NCBI GenBank assembly: GCA_930367215.1
Contig: OV884060.1
Span: 97,116,151 to 97,180,150 of the forward strand
Source of the DNA: Pollenia angustigena
Taxonomy: Eukaryota > Arthropoda > Insecta > Diptera > Polleniidae
Reading direction: 5' to 3'
Length of the DNA stretch: 64,000 nucleotides
Translations under genes and position numbers: made by a program
The notes under the pieces: model-generated
Databases searched by the model: none
Told to the model about the DNA's origin: nothing
What the model saw: the letters and a program-made list of their open reading frames with translations, nothing else
Part shown: positions 34,148 through 47,800 of the stretch, in pieces
Numbering within the stretch: the first letter of the stretch is position 1
Layout of the letters: the number at the start of each line of letters is the position of its first letter

Positions 34148-37100
34148 TGTAGCAAATAACTATATTGCTAATTTTGAAAGACAAATGCCCAGGTAGCATG
34201 CATCAATTTCCGGCTCTATCTCGTCGGCAATCGGAGTAGGTTCTTTTAATTCTGGACACATTTTTAGCTGCAGATATGTTTATTTAAAAAAAAATTTGCA
34301 TGCTTCGCATAAAGAATAGTATAGAATAGAAACAGAAACAGAAAAGAAGGAAATGACGTAAATAATGGTTAGCTTCGTTGACTTATGCGTGCATAGATGT
34401 TGACACGCTAGTTCCCCTTCCCACCATGATCATGCTGTAGTTCGCAACAATTTCTTATTAGCATGATCCCAATGTTTATTAACCTACCGAAAAGATTTAT
34501 CAGAAATCAGAAAACGTTTTTATTTAGAGATTCATTTTATGTGAAACTTTATTACAAAAAGAAACTTTCCATATATAAAAAAAATTCAATTCTTCAACCG
34601 ATATTATTATTGAAACAATTTAAATTAATAAATATTAATGTATAATGATTCATGCTAATAAAATAAACTTGGGCAGATGTCGACGAAAAAAAATACCTGT
34701 AAGAGAAGTTAAATAAAATCCAGTTCGGATTTAAAGATAGCAAAATAAAAAAACAAGTGCAGAGGAAATAAAATGTTTCTTCATAAAAAAAATAATATAG
34801 TCATGTAATAAAAAAATAACCATTAATAAACATAATTAAATAGAAAAAATTTAATAACTACCGTCCGCGGGACCCGAAATACCGACCTTGCAACCGAAAC
34901 GAAGACAATTTTCAAATAAATAGTTTAAGGAAAAAAAATAAATTTAATTAACAAATTTTATTTGAAATAGGACTCGATTTTCGGACATTATTGAACCGGA
35001 AAAAAAATTTAATTGAAAACAACTTTTCTTTTTGAAACAGGTTTCGAACCCACTACCCACCGATTACTATTTTCGACGTTCATCCACTAGGCTAACGAGA
35101 CACATGTAATATCTTTTTACTAAAATGACTTTAATTGTAAGCAATCCGAATAACGCGGTGAATTTAATTTAACAAAGCTTACGATACCGTTATTTATAAA
35201 TTTTTTTTTTTTTCATTGATTTTTATGTTGGTTAATAAACAATTAATAATAAAACTACGAATAAATAAATTCCAAACAAATGCTCACATATCGTATTTGA
35301 TATCGTTTTGTTTTATTTTTAATTGTTTAACCGATTTAATAATTTATTTTAAATTGCAACACCTGAAACAAAAAAAATGTAATGCATTTCTTCAAAACTG
35401 GATTTACAGCGACTGTTAAACAACATTTCTTAATGTTAATAAAAGTAATATATGTAATTTAACATTAGTTTTTGGATTAGAAGAAGTGCATTATATTTCC
35501 TGTTCTAAAATTACAATACGGATAATAATAAGGATATATTTCACTTACTTGTTTTGCTGGAGTCTAAGGAAAGATCTTTCGATGGGTCCTTTCTTTTTTT
35601 TTTAAGGATAAAAGTATTGATCGGTGATCGATTAGCAGTTTAAGTACTAGTTTGTATATTTTAAGGGGTTATTTAAAAACTGTGTTTATTTCAATTATTT
35701 GTTTTTATTTTAATATTCCTAGGTATTTATTTTTGTTTTTGTAAATTTTGTCTATATTTTTTAATTTTTTTTTTTTTTTTACATAAGGAATATTCATTAA
35801 TACGCGGACTATTTCTTTTGTTAAAAACCGGTTTTTTCTTATGCACTTTTTATTTTATTTGCTGACGTTTATTTTTTTTTCTTATCTTGCAATATCATCG
35901 ACTTTTGCCCAAATTTTTACAAAAACCATTATTTAAACATAAAAAAAAGTGATTATTAAAAATCAAAAAAAAAAATTTACAAAATAAATTGCTAAAAACT
36001 ATATTTTAATTTAATCGAAGTAAAGATCGAATTTAATAACTTGAATTTGAGAAAATAACACTGTGTTTTAACTAGCTTAGGCGAATTTGTATGCAAGCAC
36101 TTTCAAAAAAAAATTTTTTTTTTTTGATATTCTATTTTCTTTCTTTAGTTGTTTGTATATTTATGTATATTGGCTGTGATTTAAAACTGAACTGTGATGT
36201 TACTGTGATATTAGGTTAAGAACAATTTCACTATTTTTCCCTTTGGATTTTAAAATTTTTCTGTAATTTTTGTTTTAATCTTAAGGTAGGGCAATTCCTA
36301 TTCTTTTAATTTTCAGTGAATTCTTTCTAATTTACTTTGAACTTTTGAATTTCTTTTTTTCTGATAATTCGGATTTTTTCGTTTTCAAAAAAAATTTTTT
36401 TTTTTTATACTTTAAAACTTTTTGTGCTCTATTTTGTTTTTTTTTTTTGTCTATATTTTTGTTTTTTTTTTTTTTTTTTTTTTTTATGAAGTTTTTTCTT
36501 TATTTCTTGCCACAGAACACAACGCACAGCACTACACTTTTATAAAAAAAAATTTCGCAGCCTTTCACTGACAAATTTCATATGTATGATGGTTCGTTGG
36601 TGGGTTAAAGATGGTGAGTGTGTAGTTGCCCTTTTGAACAGGTTTCCTATGCCCTTTGATTTAAATATATTTGGTTTTTTTTTTCCCGATAGAGCGAATT
36701 CTTCCCTTAGCGATTTGGGGTTAAACCAAATAAAGAAACCCAAACTTGGCAAAAGCAAAATCTAACATTTGGGGGAAAAAAATTACTTTCGTAAATAGAA
36801 AATAAATAAAAAAAAATCAAAGAAAAATACCTCCAAAAATTATTTTTTTCCTATTAGAATTTTTCTCAATGTAGTTCCCTCTATTTTAATGAAATCTGTA
36901 TTAGCAAAAAGAAAATTAAATTTATTTAAAAAAACACTTAACCATTTGAAAGAATTAAACTTACTTTTCCCCAAGAAAATGTGCAAAGTTGTACATAAAA
37001 AAAATTCTACGAGAATTTCTTCTTCCTCCTTCTAATAATTTACAGCGCCTTTTCCAAATGAGGTTAAATTCGAGAACAATCGCCCTTTTATACCTGTTTT

Positions 37101-37559
37101 TTTTTTTTTTTTTTTTAGCTTTTTTCCCTTGGGAATTAAGACGTTAATTCAGCAATTTTTCCTATTCATTACATGTTCAAAGGAATTACATACACTTGCA
37201 TACATAAATAATGCACCTACATTAACAAATCAAAATACCAAAATTTTGCAACTACACAGCCACTGCTTTATCATTTTATACCCAGCGATGTATAATGAAA
37301 ATTGGGACATATATATGTTATGACAAACGACAAAAATTTCCTTTTTCCCCGCCTGCCAATAGAAAAAAAAATTCAACGAAAAATAAAAAAATAAAACATC
37401 AAAAGTAATTGTCAGAGAGTAAAGAAAATAATGAAAATTCCAATATTCACTGCACAGGCAGTACTTGTCCTTAAACCTAGTTCAGTGCCGTATATTATAC
37501 ATTCTAATTTTGCCCAAAAACTACTAGAAAGCAAATTCATGCTACAAGCGCACTCTACA
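34148..37559 (-). repeat. 5' LTR of element C (3412 bp)
   Basis: Same termini and content as the left LTR. Differences include GACAA for CACTA near the start and a three-base loss near 35515. It is followed by ACCT, the target duplication. Confidence 0.92.
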
Positions 37560-37563
37560 ACCT

Positions 37564-40500
37564 ATAATTTTTATTTCTAAGTTCAATATTATAGAAAATT
37601 CAAAAAGTACCACTCGTAGAACACAAAAGCAAATGAAAGAATGTTAATTTCCCGTATTATAATTTTTGATACTATTTTCTCCCCATTTAAGTATAAAAAT
37701 TTTATTGTTGTAGGAGGAGCCCATAATTTTGTACGTTTTTGTCATAGAATAAAGAAAATTTTTTGGTTTAAAAGATAGATGGCGTGACAAAAAGGTTCCA
37801 AAATATGAACAGGCTTTACGCGTTAACTCCCCAAAAGGACCGAATTTCAAAAAAGTACCAGGCACCTGTCCTCTTATTTTTTTAATGAAGAACAATAAGT
37901 GTGAAATTTTTTGGATCTCTTTTAGTTTTGGGTTTTTGAGGTTAGCGGGATCGATTTGGCGAGAGGCAAGCCTCCGGCCCAAAAGTTAGCTTTTTGGCTT
38001 CAGGAGTTTAGAATGTGCGATGATGAATTAGTCAGTAACTTCAAAAAAGGTCCAAATGTATTTTGTATTTTTAGATAAGAAGTGATATAATTTTTATTTA
38101 CCCTTTTACACCCCAAAAAGGGCGTACTCAAAAAAGTACCAGCCATCGACGACTGCTGACGTCACTAGTCAAACATCAACCCTTAAACCAAATTGTATTT
38201 TAACATTTGGTAGATCGAAATTTGCTTTCCTGAATGATTATCCATCTTAATTGATTTTACATGTTTTTTCCTTTACTTCTGTTTTTTCGTACTTTCGTCA
38301 AGAATTTTTCTTGAAGTCCAAGTACATTTTTTGTTTTTTCACTTTGTCTTTCCCTTTTCTGTTGACCTTTTTCAGCACAACTTAAAGGACAAATGTACAC
38401 ATAGAGCTCGTGCCTTAGCTTTAACAATAATTAGTATTGTGGTTATTTTGTTGAACTATTTATGGTTTTTAATCCAAATTTTTAATATTTTTAATTAGGC
38501 TTAAGTTCATGAAATTTAATTTTTTATTAAATTATTTTTGTGAAGAAAGGAATTTTACAACATGAAAATTAATTAAAATTGTTATTGATAATCTTTCATT
38601 CTTGACGTGGCTCGGGCTCGAACCCTGGCCGGCAGGTTACCATGACATGTTTCGATCGCAACCACTCGATCTCCTCAGATGGATTTGCCGTCTTACACTC
38701 GCAGCCATCGACGACTGCTGACGTCACTAGTCAAACATCAATCCTTAAACCAAATTGTATTTTAACATTTGGTAGATCGAAATTTGCTATCCTGAATGAT
38801 TATCCATTTTAATCGATTTTACATGTTTTTTCCTTTACTTCTGTTTTTTCGTACTTTCGTCAAGAATTTTTCTTGAAGTCTAAGTACATTTTTTGTTTTT
38901 TCACTTTGTCTTTCCCTTTTCTGTTGACCTTTTTCAGCACAACTTGAAGGACAAATGTACACATAGAGCTCGTGCCTTAGCTTTAACAATAATTAGTATT
39001 GTGGTTATTTTGTTGAACTATTTATGGTTTTTAATCCAAATTTTTAATATTTTTAATTAGGCTTAAGTTCATGAAATTTAATTTTTTATTAAATTTAATT
39101 TTTTATTAAAAAACAGAAGTAAAGGAAAAAACATGTAAAATCAATTAAGATGGATAATCATTCAGGAAAGCAAATTTCGATCTACCAAATGTTAAAATAC
39201 AATTTGGTTTAAGGATTGATGTTTGACTAGTGACGTCAGCAGTCGTCGATGGCTGCGAGTGTAAGACGGCAAATCCATCTGAGGAGATCGAGTGGTTGCG
39301 ATCGAAACATGTCATGGTAACCTGCCGGCCAGGGTTCGAGCCCGAGCCACGTCAAGAATGAAAGATTATCAATAACAATTTTAATTAATTTTCATGTTGT
39401 AAAATTCCTTTCTTCACAAAAATAATTTAATAAAAAATTAAATTTCATGAACTTAAGCCTAATTAAAAATATTAAAAATTTGGATTAAAAACCATAAATA
39501 GTTCAACAAAATAACCACAATACTAATTATTGTTAAAGCTAAGGCACGAGCTCTATGTGTACATTTGTCCTTCAAGTTGTGCTGAAAAAGGTCAACAGAA
39601 AAGGGAAAGACAAAGTGAAAAAACAAAAAATGTACTTGGACTTCAAGAAAAATTCTTGACGAAAGTACGAAAAAACAGAAGTAAAGGAAAAAACATGTAA
39701 AATCAATTAAGATGGATAATCATTCAGGAAAGCAAATTTCGATCTACCAAATGTTAAAATACAATTTGGTTTAAGGATTGATGTTTGACTAGTGACGTCA
39801 GCAGTCGTCGATGGCTGCGAGTGTAAGACGGCAAATCCATCTGAGGAGATCGAGTGGTTGCGATCGAAACATGTCATGGTAACCTGCCGGCCAGGGTTCG
39901 AGCCCGAGCCACGTCAAGAATGAAAGATTATCAATAACAATTTTAATTAATTTTCATGTTGTAAAATTCCTTTCTTCACAAAAATAATTTAATAAAAAAT
40001 TAAATTTCATGAACTTAAGCCTAATTAAAAATATTAAAAATTTGGATTAAAAAGTAACAAAAAGTTTAATCTTATAGATCCTCATCCAATCATGGCATTG
40101 CATGCTGAATTTTCAAACTTTCAAAAATTACCAGTTAAAGAACAAAAAAAGTACCACAAATCCCTCTACAGATTCTCATTCACTCAGGACCTTGCATGTT
40201 TAATTTTATGTTTCTAGGTCCAATACTAACGGGAATTCAAAAAGTACCAGTTAAAGAACAAAAAAGTACCAAAAAAGGCCTCTTAGAGATTCTCATTCAC
40301 TCAGGACTTTGTATGTTCAATTTTATCTTTCTAGGTCCAATATTAACGGAAATTCAAAAAGGACCACTTAAAGAACAAAAAAGTAACAAAATTCTCTCAT
40401 AGATTCTCGTCCACTCAGGACATAACATGTTGAATTTTATGTTTCTAGGTCCAATAATAACGGAAATTCAAAAAGTACCAGTTAAAGAACAAAAAAGTAC

Positions 40501-41650
40501 CAAAAAGCCCTCTTACAGATTCTCATTCACTCAGGAGCTTGCATGTTTAATTTTATCTTTCTAGGTCCAATACCAATGGAAATTCAAAAAAGGACCAGTT
40601 AAAGAACAAAAAAGTACCAAATAGTTCTCTCATAGATTCTCGTCAACTCAGGACATAACATGTTGAATTTTATGTTTTTAGGTCCAATACTAACGGATAT
40701 TCAAAAAGTACCAGTTTAAGAACTAAAAAGTACCAATAAGCGCTTTTTGAGATTCTCATCACTCAGGAGCTTGCAGGTTTAATTTTATGTTCATTCACTC
40801 AAGTCCTTCCATGTTTAATTTTATGTTTTTAGGTCCAATACTAATGGAAATTCAAAAAGTACCAGTTAAAGAACAATAAAGTACCAAAAAGTTCGGCAAT
40901 AGATTCTTATCCACTCAGGACATTGCATGTTGAATCTTATGTTTTAAGGTCCAATATTAACGATAATTAAAAAAATACCAGTTGTAGGTCCAAAGAGCTA
41001 AAGAAAAGTATCAATTTTCCCGTATTTCCTTTTTTTTGGCACTATTTGTTCCTCCCATTAAAGTGTCAAAAATTTCAGTATTGTAGTGGGCGCCTATAAT
41101 TTGGTACGAATATGTCAATAAATGGAGAAAAATGTGTTGTAAAAAAGTACCAAAAAAAAATTACGATTTTCACCCCTTAAATGTTCGAATTTCGAAAAAG
41201 TACCAAAGTTATATTCGTATATTTTTATAAGCTTCGAATGTGGTATAAATTTTATTGCTATGTTTATTGGTTCTAAAGATAGATGGGTGTCAAAAAAGTA
41301 CCAAAATTCAGATTTTACCCGTTTACTCCCTAAAAGGGCCGAATTTCAAAAAAGTACCAGACACCTGTCCGCTAATTTGTGTAAAGAACACCGATATGTA
41401 TTACATTTGTTTTGTATCTCTTTTAGTTTTGGAGATATAAGGTAACCGAATTTTCCCGTTTTTACCCTTTTTTACCCCTTACACTTTTGAATTTCCAAAA
41501 ATCCCGTCTTAGTGGATCGATTTGGGGAGTGACCAATCTCTGGTCCAAATTTCAAGTGTTTAGCTTCAGGCGTTTAGGCTGTGCGATGATGAATCTGTGA
41601 GTCTGTCAGTCAGTCAGTAACGTTACAATTTTATATACATATATATACAT
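37564..41650. repeat. Tandem-repeat-rich interspersed element, split by a palindrome
   Basis: 37564-38132 and 40054-41650 share 'aaaaaagtacca' motifs. From 40070 to about 41000 there are seven or so units of about 115-125 bp containing AGATTCTCATTCACTCAGGA and TTTCTAGGTCCAATA. The end reads CAGTCAGTCAGTAACG then TTTTATATACATATATATAC, similar in style to other dipteran repeat tails. No ORF of note; family not recognised. Confidence 0.55.
38133..40053. mobile_element. Four-unit palindromic repeat with tRNA-like modules
   Basis: Two direct copies of a ~560-bp unit (about 38140-38700 and 38702-39100, the second incomplete) are followed by two inverted copies to 40053. Each fuller unit has a segment with tRNA-style boxes: A-like GAGATCGAGTGGTTGCG and B-like GGGTTCGAGCCC, at 38608-38692 (minus), 39267-39351 (plus) and 39828-39912 (plus). 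Related inverted copies lie at 52697-53283, and a fragment at 63933-64000 touches the window end. Confidence 0.65.
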
Positions 41651-41950
41651 AGATATAAAATGGCAACTAGTGTTTACTGTCCAATAAATATAAGCGGAGT
41701 TTAATATTTGGTGCAAATAGTCTTGCGAAAATGAAAAATTTCGTAGCTTTTTTATGAAATCTAAGGGAAACTCTATTTTTTGTTGTTGGATTTAACAAAA
41801 CAGCTGTGATATTTTGCAAGAGCATTTGCACCAAACTCTGAATTCGGCTATTGTAAATAGATTTTTGCACTTGTTCATTGAACGATTGCTTACGCCACAT
41901 TCTAAATTTAGTATGATGATATTGACAAGTATTTAAAGGATATAGGAAAC
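41651..41950. other. Unassigned AT-rich stretch
   Basis: No gene or clear repeat structure seen; the 77-codon open frame on the minus strand has no recognisable features. Confidence 0.4.
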
Positions 41951-41954
41951 CACT

Positions 41955-42625
41955 TCTGCAAAAGTTCTACATAGTAGAATGGACGAGCTCTCAATTTAAG
42001 ATTATTTTGGAACGAACTCATAATATATTCAAATATTCGTCAACAAGATGGTTGCCACGTAAATAAATAATAAACAGAATTTTGGAACAGTGGTAACCCA
42101 CTCCATTATTATTTTACTCCGAAATATTTTGAAGGAGATTTTACAAGTGCTTAATTAAATTTTATTATATTCGGACTTTCTACTCCTTTCCTGTTTCTGA
42201 AGTACATATTAAAAATTGTAAACACAATAAATTTGGAACGCAATCCGAAGATGTTCGTATGAACATAATTTTAAAACGCTTAAAAATTTTATTTTCGCTT
42301 AAAAATCGAGATTACATTTTGAGAAAAAGACGATAAATTCTAAAAAGTGTATGAAAGCGCTCTTAAGCGGCAATCAAAAATAAAAATTGATGGATTTCTT
42401 GAACCTAAAAACCGCATGATACAGGTCTGGCCAGATCAAATACAATTTGTTTACCTCTATTCTTGAATATTTTGGAAAACTAACTATTTTGAAAAATCCG
42501 GGGATCGAATCGCGATGTGCTTTTGACGTGAAAAAATTTTACCCACCCTATTATTATGTATTATTAATGCACAAATGAATTTTAAGTACCTTTTGTTTTT
42601 GTTGTATTACATTTATGTTTTTAAA
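41955..42625 (+). repeat. ~670-bp repeat, first copy
   Basis: Starts at CAAAAGTTCTACATAGTAGA and is repeated nearly verbatim at 43727-44400. Contains a GGGATCGAATCGCGATG segment and no coding potential. The two copies flank a fold-back arm. Confidence 0.65.
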
Positions 42626-42779
42626 AATTAATTTAATTTTATGTGGCGGTTTAATAAAATTCTTAAATTAATTAAAATGTTTCGTCTTTTGTGAATACAT
42701 AAAATCAAAAGTTGTTAACAGATTTTAATCATTTATAGCTTGTTTTGTTTGCAATGTTGTTTTTTAAATGACTGTATAA

Positions 42780-43711
42780 AATTAGAAGCATAGCTGCATT
42801 TTTCAATTTTTTATGAATTTTTAAAAACAAAAATTCCGAAATTTTAATAAAAAAAATATTTTTTTTCCAGAAAAAAAAAATTATGTTTCTAAAACGACTG
42901 CGCATATAAGAAAAACGTTTTACCTTTCTTAAAGTAAATTTTATTGCGGAATTTCGGTTTTTTTAGTTTTTCAATAAATTAAAGCGTTTTTGAGTTACGC
43001 GAACATATGTTGTGCAACCTCCTTAATTTTCAAAATAACGGTATATCTCGAAAACCAAAGCCAACATAAAGAAAAAAGTTTCAACTTTCTTAAAGTAAAT
43101 TTTATTGCGGAATTTCGGTTTTTTTAAGTTTTTTAATAAACTAAAGCGTTTTTGAGTTACGCGAACATATGTTGTGTAACCTCCTTAATTTTCAAAATAA
43201 CGGTATATCTCGAAAACCAAAGCCAACATAAAGAAAAAAGTTTCAACTTTCTTAAAGTAAATTTTATTGCGGAATTTCGGTTTTTTTTTAGTTTTTCAAT
43301 ATGATAAAGCGTTTTTGAGTTGCGCGAATAATGTTAATCTATCTATACAATATATAATTTCTTAGTATGTCAGGATGTTTGCATTTATGTCCTATTCTTT
43401 CCGCAACTTTCTGAACCATCTGATGACATAGGAAGCTGAAATTTGGCACACTTGAAGTACTTTCTCTGCGGAAGATCGTAACGATGCCATATTTTTGATT
43501 TTCGGTTTTTCAACTGGTATAACTATAAAGATCTGATAGAAAAGATGTTTTTTTAATATAATATGGGGACTTTGGGTCCCACCCGGCACGGCTAGGCACC
43601 GTCGGATTGACCTGAAAAATTAGATCATGATTTCTTACACCAAACCTCATATTTTAAGCAGCGCAAACAATTAAATTAAAAAAAAAAAAAAAATTGCGAC
43701 CAGTCTAATGA
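42780..43711. mobile_element. Single right arm of the fold-back family
   Basis: Has the same ~125-bp units and the same terminal run to TTGCGACCAGTCTA as 20993-22603, but no inverted partner. It is likely a deleted copy. Confidence 0.65.
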
Positions 43712-43726
43712 TGATGTTGACAAAAG

Positions 43727-44400
43727 TTCTACATAGTAGAATGGACGAGCTCTCAATTCAAGATTATTTTGGAACGAACTCATAATATTTTCAAATATTC
43801 GTCAACAAGCTGATTGTCACGTAAAGAAATAATAAACTGAATTTTGGAACAGTGGTAACCCACTCCATTATTATTTTACTCCGAAATATTTTGAAGGAGA
43901 TTTTACAAGTGCCTTATTAAATTTTATTATATTCGGACCTTCTACTCCTTTCCTGTTTCTGTAGTACATATATATTAAAAATTGTAAACACAATAAATTT
44001 TTTAGATATTAAAAATTGTAAGCACAATAAATTTTTGAAACGCAATCCGAAGATGTTTGTATGAACATAATTTAAAATCGCTTAAAAATTTTATTTTCGC
44101 TTAAAAATCGAGATTACATTTTGAGAAAAACACGATAAATTCTAAAACGCCCTTTGGCGGCAATCAAAAATAAAAATTAATGGATTTCTTGATCCTAAAA
44201 ACCGCATGATACAGGTCTGGCCAGATCAAATACAATTTGTTTACCTCTATTCTTGAATATTTTGGAAAATCCGGGTATCGAATCGCGATGTGCTTTTGAC
44301 GCGAAAAAATTTTACCTACCCTATTATTATGTATAATTAATGCAGAAATGAGTTTTAAGTACCTTTTGTTTTTGTTGTATTACATTTATGTTTTTAAAAA
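43727..44400 (+). repeat. ~670-bp repeat, second copy
   Basis: Direct repeat of 41955-42625 with scattered substitutions and a short internal duplication (AAAATTGTAAACACAATAAA) near 43976-44030. Confidence 0.65.
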
Positions 44401-44861
44401 TAAATTAAAAACATTTTTTAAAAAAGATTTAGTACGATTGGGGCTGAAAAAGTACGATTTTAAAAGTTCATTGGTACGATATTGGTTTTCTCATTTATCA
44501 TCCCTGGTCTCTTCCCTAAAAAATATATTGGCAAAAGCAAAATTTCGAGAGAAAAGTGTTTACTTTTTATTCTAGTAACTATTTAATACAATTGTTTGTG
44601 TTCAAAACATTAAACTATTACCCCATTTTTCAGTCAATATAGAAAAAAGCAATTTAAAGTGCAATATTCGGCTACGGCTAATCTTATATACCCTTCACCA
44701 TAAAAATCGCAAAACCTTAATTTCGAGAGGATACTTGCTTGTATGAGGACCAGGTGAAGTAATGAACCGACTTGGCTTTTTTTTATAAAAATATTTATTT
44801 TATTTTTTGTTCAATATGAAAATTTGTCAGCCCTTTGTGTGACTTTTCACGGAATTTTTTT
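44401..44861. other. AT-rich stretch with a decayed HINE 5' end
   Basis: 44660-44705 resembles the HINE start (ATATTCGGCTACGGCTAATC and TTATATACCCTTCACC). The remainder shows nothing recognisable. Confidence 0.4.
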
Positions 44862-47800
44862 TTTTTTTTAATAATTTATTTATGTTTATTATTGAATCTT
44901 TCTTATCGAAATTTACAATATGTATTCAAATCTTAATTCTAATTGTTTTTTATTAGTTGTTTCTAATGTAACCACTAACTGCTGTATTCAAATTTTAAAA
45001 ATGTCTTCTAGTTAGGCTCAAAGTATCCGTTCTTTTTAGCCTCTGGTGACCTTCGAACTGAAGCAGACCCCGAGAAAGGTAGTTTGGGTGGGCCATTAGT
45101 TTATCGATGAAGCTAATTGAATATTTTTTAATTTCCTCCTGGATAATGGGGACGTTGAGATCTCTGTGGATAATATCATTACGTATATACCATGGGGCGC
45201 AGACAATTTGTCATAATATTCTAGACTGTCTTCTTTGAAGCTTTTGGATGTTAGATGCGCATGCAGTACCCCATAATTGGATGTCATATGTCCATATTGG
45301 TTTTATGATGGACTTATATAAGAGAATTTTGTTGTCTAAAGACAAGTTTCAGTTTCGACCGAGAAGCCAATGTAGTTGAGTTGCTTTAAGTTTCATAGCC
45401 GTTATTTTCGCTTCAATATGACGAGACCAGGTCAAGCGTCTATCTATATGAATTCCCAAGTACTTAACATGGTTTTCTACCGGAACAGTGATGTTAGTTA
45501 TTTTTACAGCTGGGATCGTTTGTCTTCTGAGCGTGAAAGTTAAGTGAGCACATTTAGCCGGGTTAACCTTTATTCTCCATTTTTCTAGCCAGGCCTCTAG
45601 TTCATTGATGTGGGACTGCAGATTTTGCGATGCGACTTTTGGGTTATGGTTAACGCTAATAGATGCTGTGTCGTCTGCAAATGAAGAGGTATGCGTGGTC
45701 AGGTTTGTTGGCATATCCGCTGTGTATATTATATATAGAAGCGGTCCTAATATGCTGCCTTGGGGGACACCAGCAGTAATTTTCTTGAGGGGGGAGTATT
45801 TATCTTGCGACCTTACTATGAATGTTCTGCCTGTTAGATAGCTCTCCAGAAGCTTGTGAGTGTTTTGAGGAAGCATTCGTGTGATTTTGATGGGTAGCCC
45901 CTCATGCCAAACTTTGTCAAATGCTTGGGAAATGTCTATAAACAGGGCTGAGCAATATTGCTTTTTCTCAAACGCCGATCTGATTGGGGTGACAATTCTA
46001 TGCACTTGTTCTATTGTACCATGTTTCGCTCTGAATCCGAACTGGTGATCCGGGATTCGATAGGATTGATAATAAGCTTATCGGTCTGTACGACGCAACC
46101 TGGCTAGCATCTTTTCCTGGCTTGGGAATCATAACAATTATAGACCTCTTCCAGGCTGGGAAGTATCCGACTCTTAATGAGCAGCAAGATTCTAGAAGCA
46201 GACGATGGTAAGTTTCTTATCATTGACACTGTGATGCGGTCAGGTAAGGGAGATTTTCTAATATTCACTTTTTCTATTGTAGATTTTACTTGAGTTATGT
46301 TAAATTTTATTGGATGGTTTACCTTATCAGGAATGATTGGACGACAGGAACAAGTATGTGCATCATGTGGCGTGAAAACTTTCTCAAGGTGGCCCGCGAA
46401 AGCGTTTAATTTTTCATTTGTGTTTTTGGCCCAAGTGCGGTTTTCCAGTCTTAATGGAGATTCTTGGTTTATAGGGCATTTCATATGCCGTACAGCCTTC
46501 CATAAGCTGTAATTGGAGTTTTTTGTGGCATCTAGGCGGTTTAGATAGCCTTCTATTGCAGACTCGTGGTTCTGTCTCAATTTGTTGCGAAGAGTTGTCA
46601 GGCATAATTGTAGTTGGGCCTTAGTGGTTGGGGAACGACTGTTTTGCTTTTGTTTTCTTAACTTACTTTTTTCTCTGATAAGGGTCTCTATATCCGGCGA
46701 TGTATTGTAAGAAGCACGTTTAGTTGTCCGCTTGATTGGGGTTGCATTTCTTGCTGCAGAATTCAAGACTTCTGTAAATCGGTCGACAGCTATTTGGATG
46801 TCAGATCAATTTTTTAGGGGAATGCACTGTGATAGGTGAGAGCTCACATACATTTTATACTTTAACCAATTTGTGTTTCTGTTTGGATAGGAAATAAAGT
46901 TTGCAGCTGCGGCGTCAGAGTTGCGTTTTAAAATGAGGATTGAAGGTGAATGATCAGACGATAGATCATAAGAGGAACTAACTAGTACCTGATCGCGCTG
47001 GATGTTTTTAATTACAGCAAAGTCAATAAGGTCTGGTAGCTTGTTGAAGTCGGTTGGCCAATAGGTAGGCTTACCACTCGATACCACATCAAAATTATTT
47101 GCAGTTACGGTATTGTATAGCTGATTACCTCTAGGACTAATAAGTCTGGAGCCCCAATACACTCAAAATATTATGTAGTTAAATTCAAACGAAAATTCAT
47201 TTGAAACAAATTAAAATTCATTTAAAAAACGGATCATTTACATTTCATTTAAAACAAATGATTTTTTCAGTAATTTCTAAGTTTTTTATTTATTGAACAT
47301 CATATTCGTTAAAATTGAATAGTTTTTACTTTTAAAAAATATATTTTAACCGATAAAAATCAAACAAATTAACAAAAAAAAAATACGGAAAACATTATTT
47401 TTTGGTAGTTTGTTTTTTTAATAACAAACATTAATGTTGAAAAATAAATTTATTCGTAAAATAACTATATTTTTATTCAATTTTAACAGTACCGAAAACG
47501 AATTTAATAACCTACAATCAGTTACTGTAATAATTTTATGAGTGTATGTATGTTAAGCGTTGTAATCGCCAGCAGCAATGAATTTCTGGCCCAATGTGGA
47601 GAAGAAGTTGAGAAATTTAACGCGTTCAATTTTGTGCCTCGGGGGACAATAAGCGGATGACAACGTAAGTTTGAAATCAGTAAGATTTATAGATGTGGCC
47701 TGGATACAATCTTCTTTGAACTCTGGCAATGGTAAATGTCTGATGTGTTTGTGCACAATTATGGCTGTGCCACCACAAGCCCGTCCGCTGGGATTTTTTG

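Larger units (their letters stand above)
24684..37559 (-). mobile_element. Complete Ty3/gypsy-type LTR retrotransposon with RING-finger Gag (element C)
   Basis: Both ends are exact: an ACCT duplication at 24680-24683 and 37560-37563 flanks LTRs of about 3.4 kb. On the minus strand the order is 5' LTR (37559-34148), 13-base spacer, lysine-tRNA primer site, leader, gag (33292-31733), -1 shift site, pol (about 31797-28182), polypurine tract and 3' LTR. LTR near-identity implies a recent insertion. The coding region nonetheless has one stop in gag and two frameshifts in pol. The domain order and tRNA-Lys primer resemble the Osvaldo/Ulysses group; that placement is inference. Confidence 0.92.

Noticed and set aside
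38600..38700. Functional serine or leucine tRNA gene
   Set aside because: A and B boxes are present, but acceptor and T stems do not pair properly and the segment is embedded in a multi-copy palindrome.
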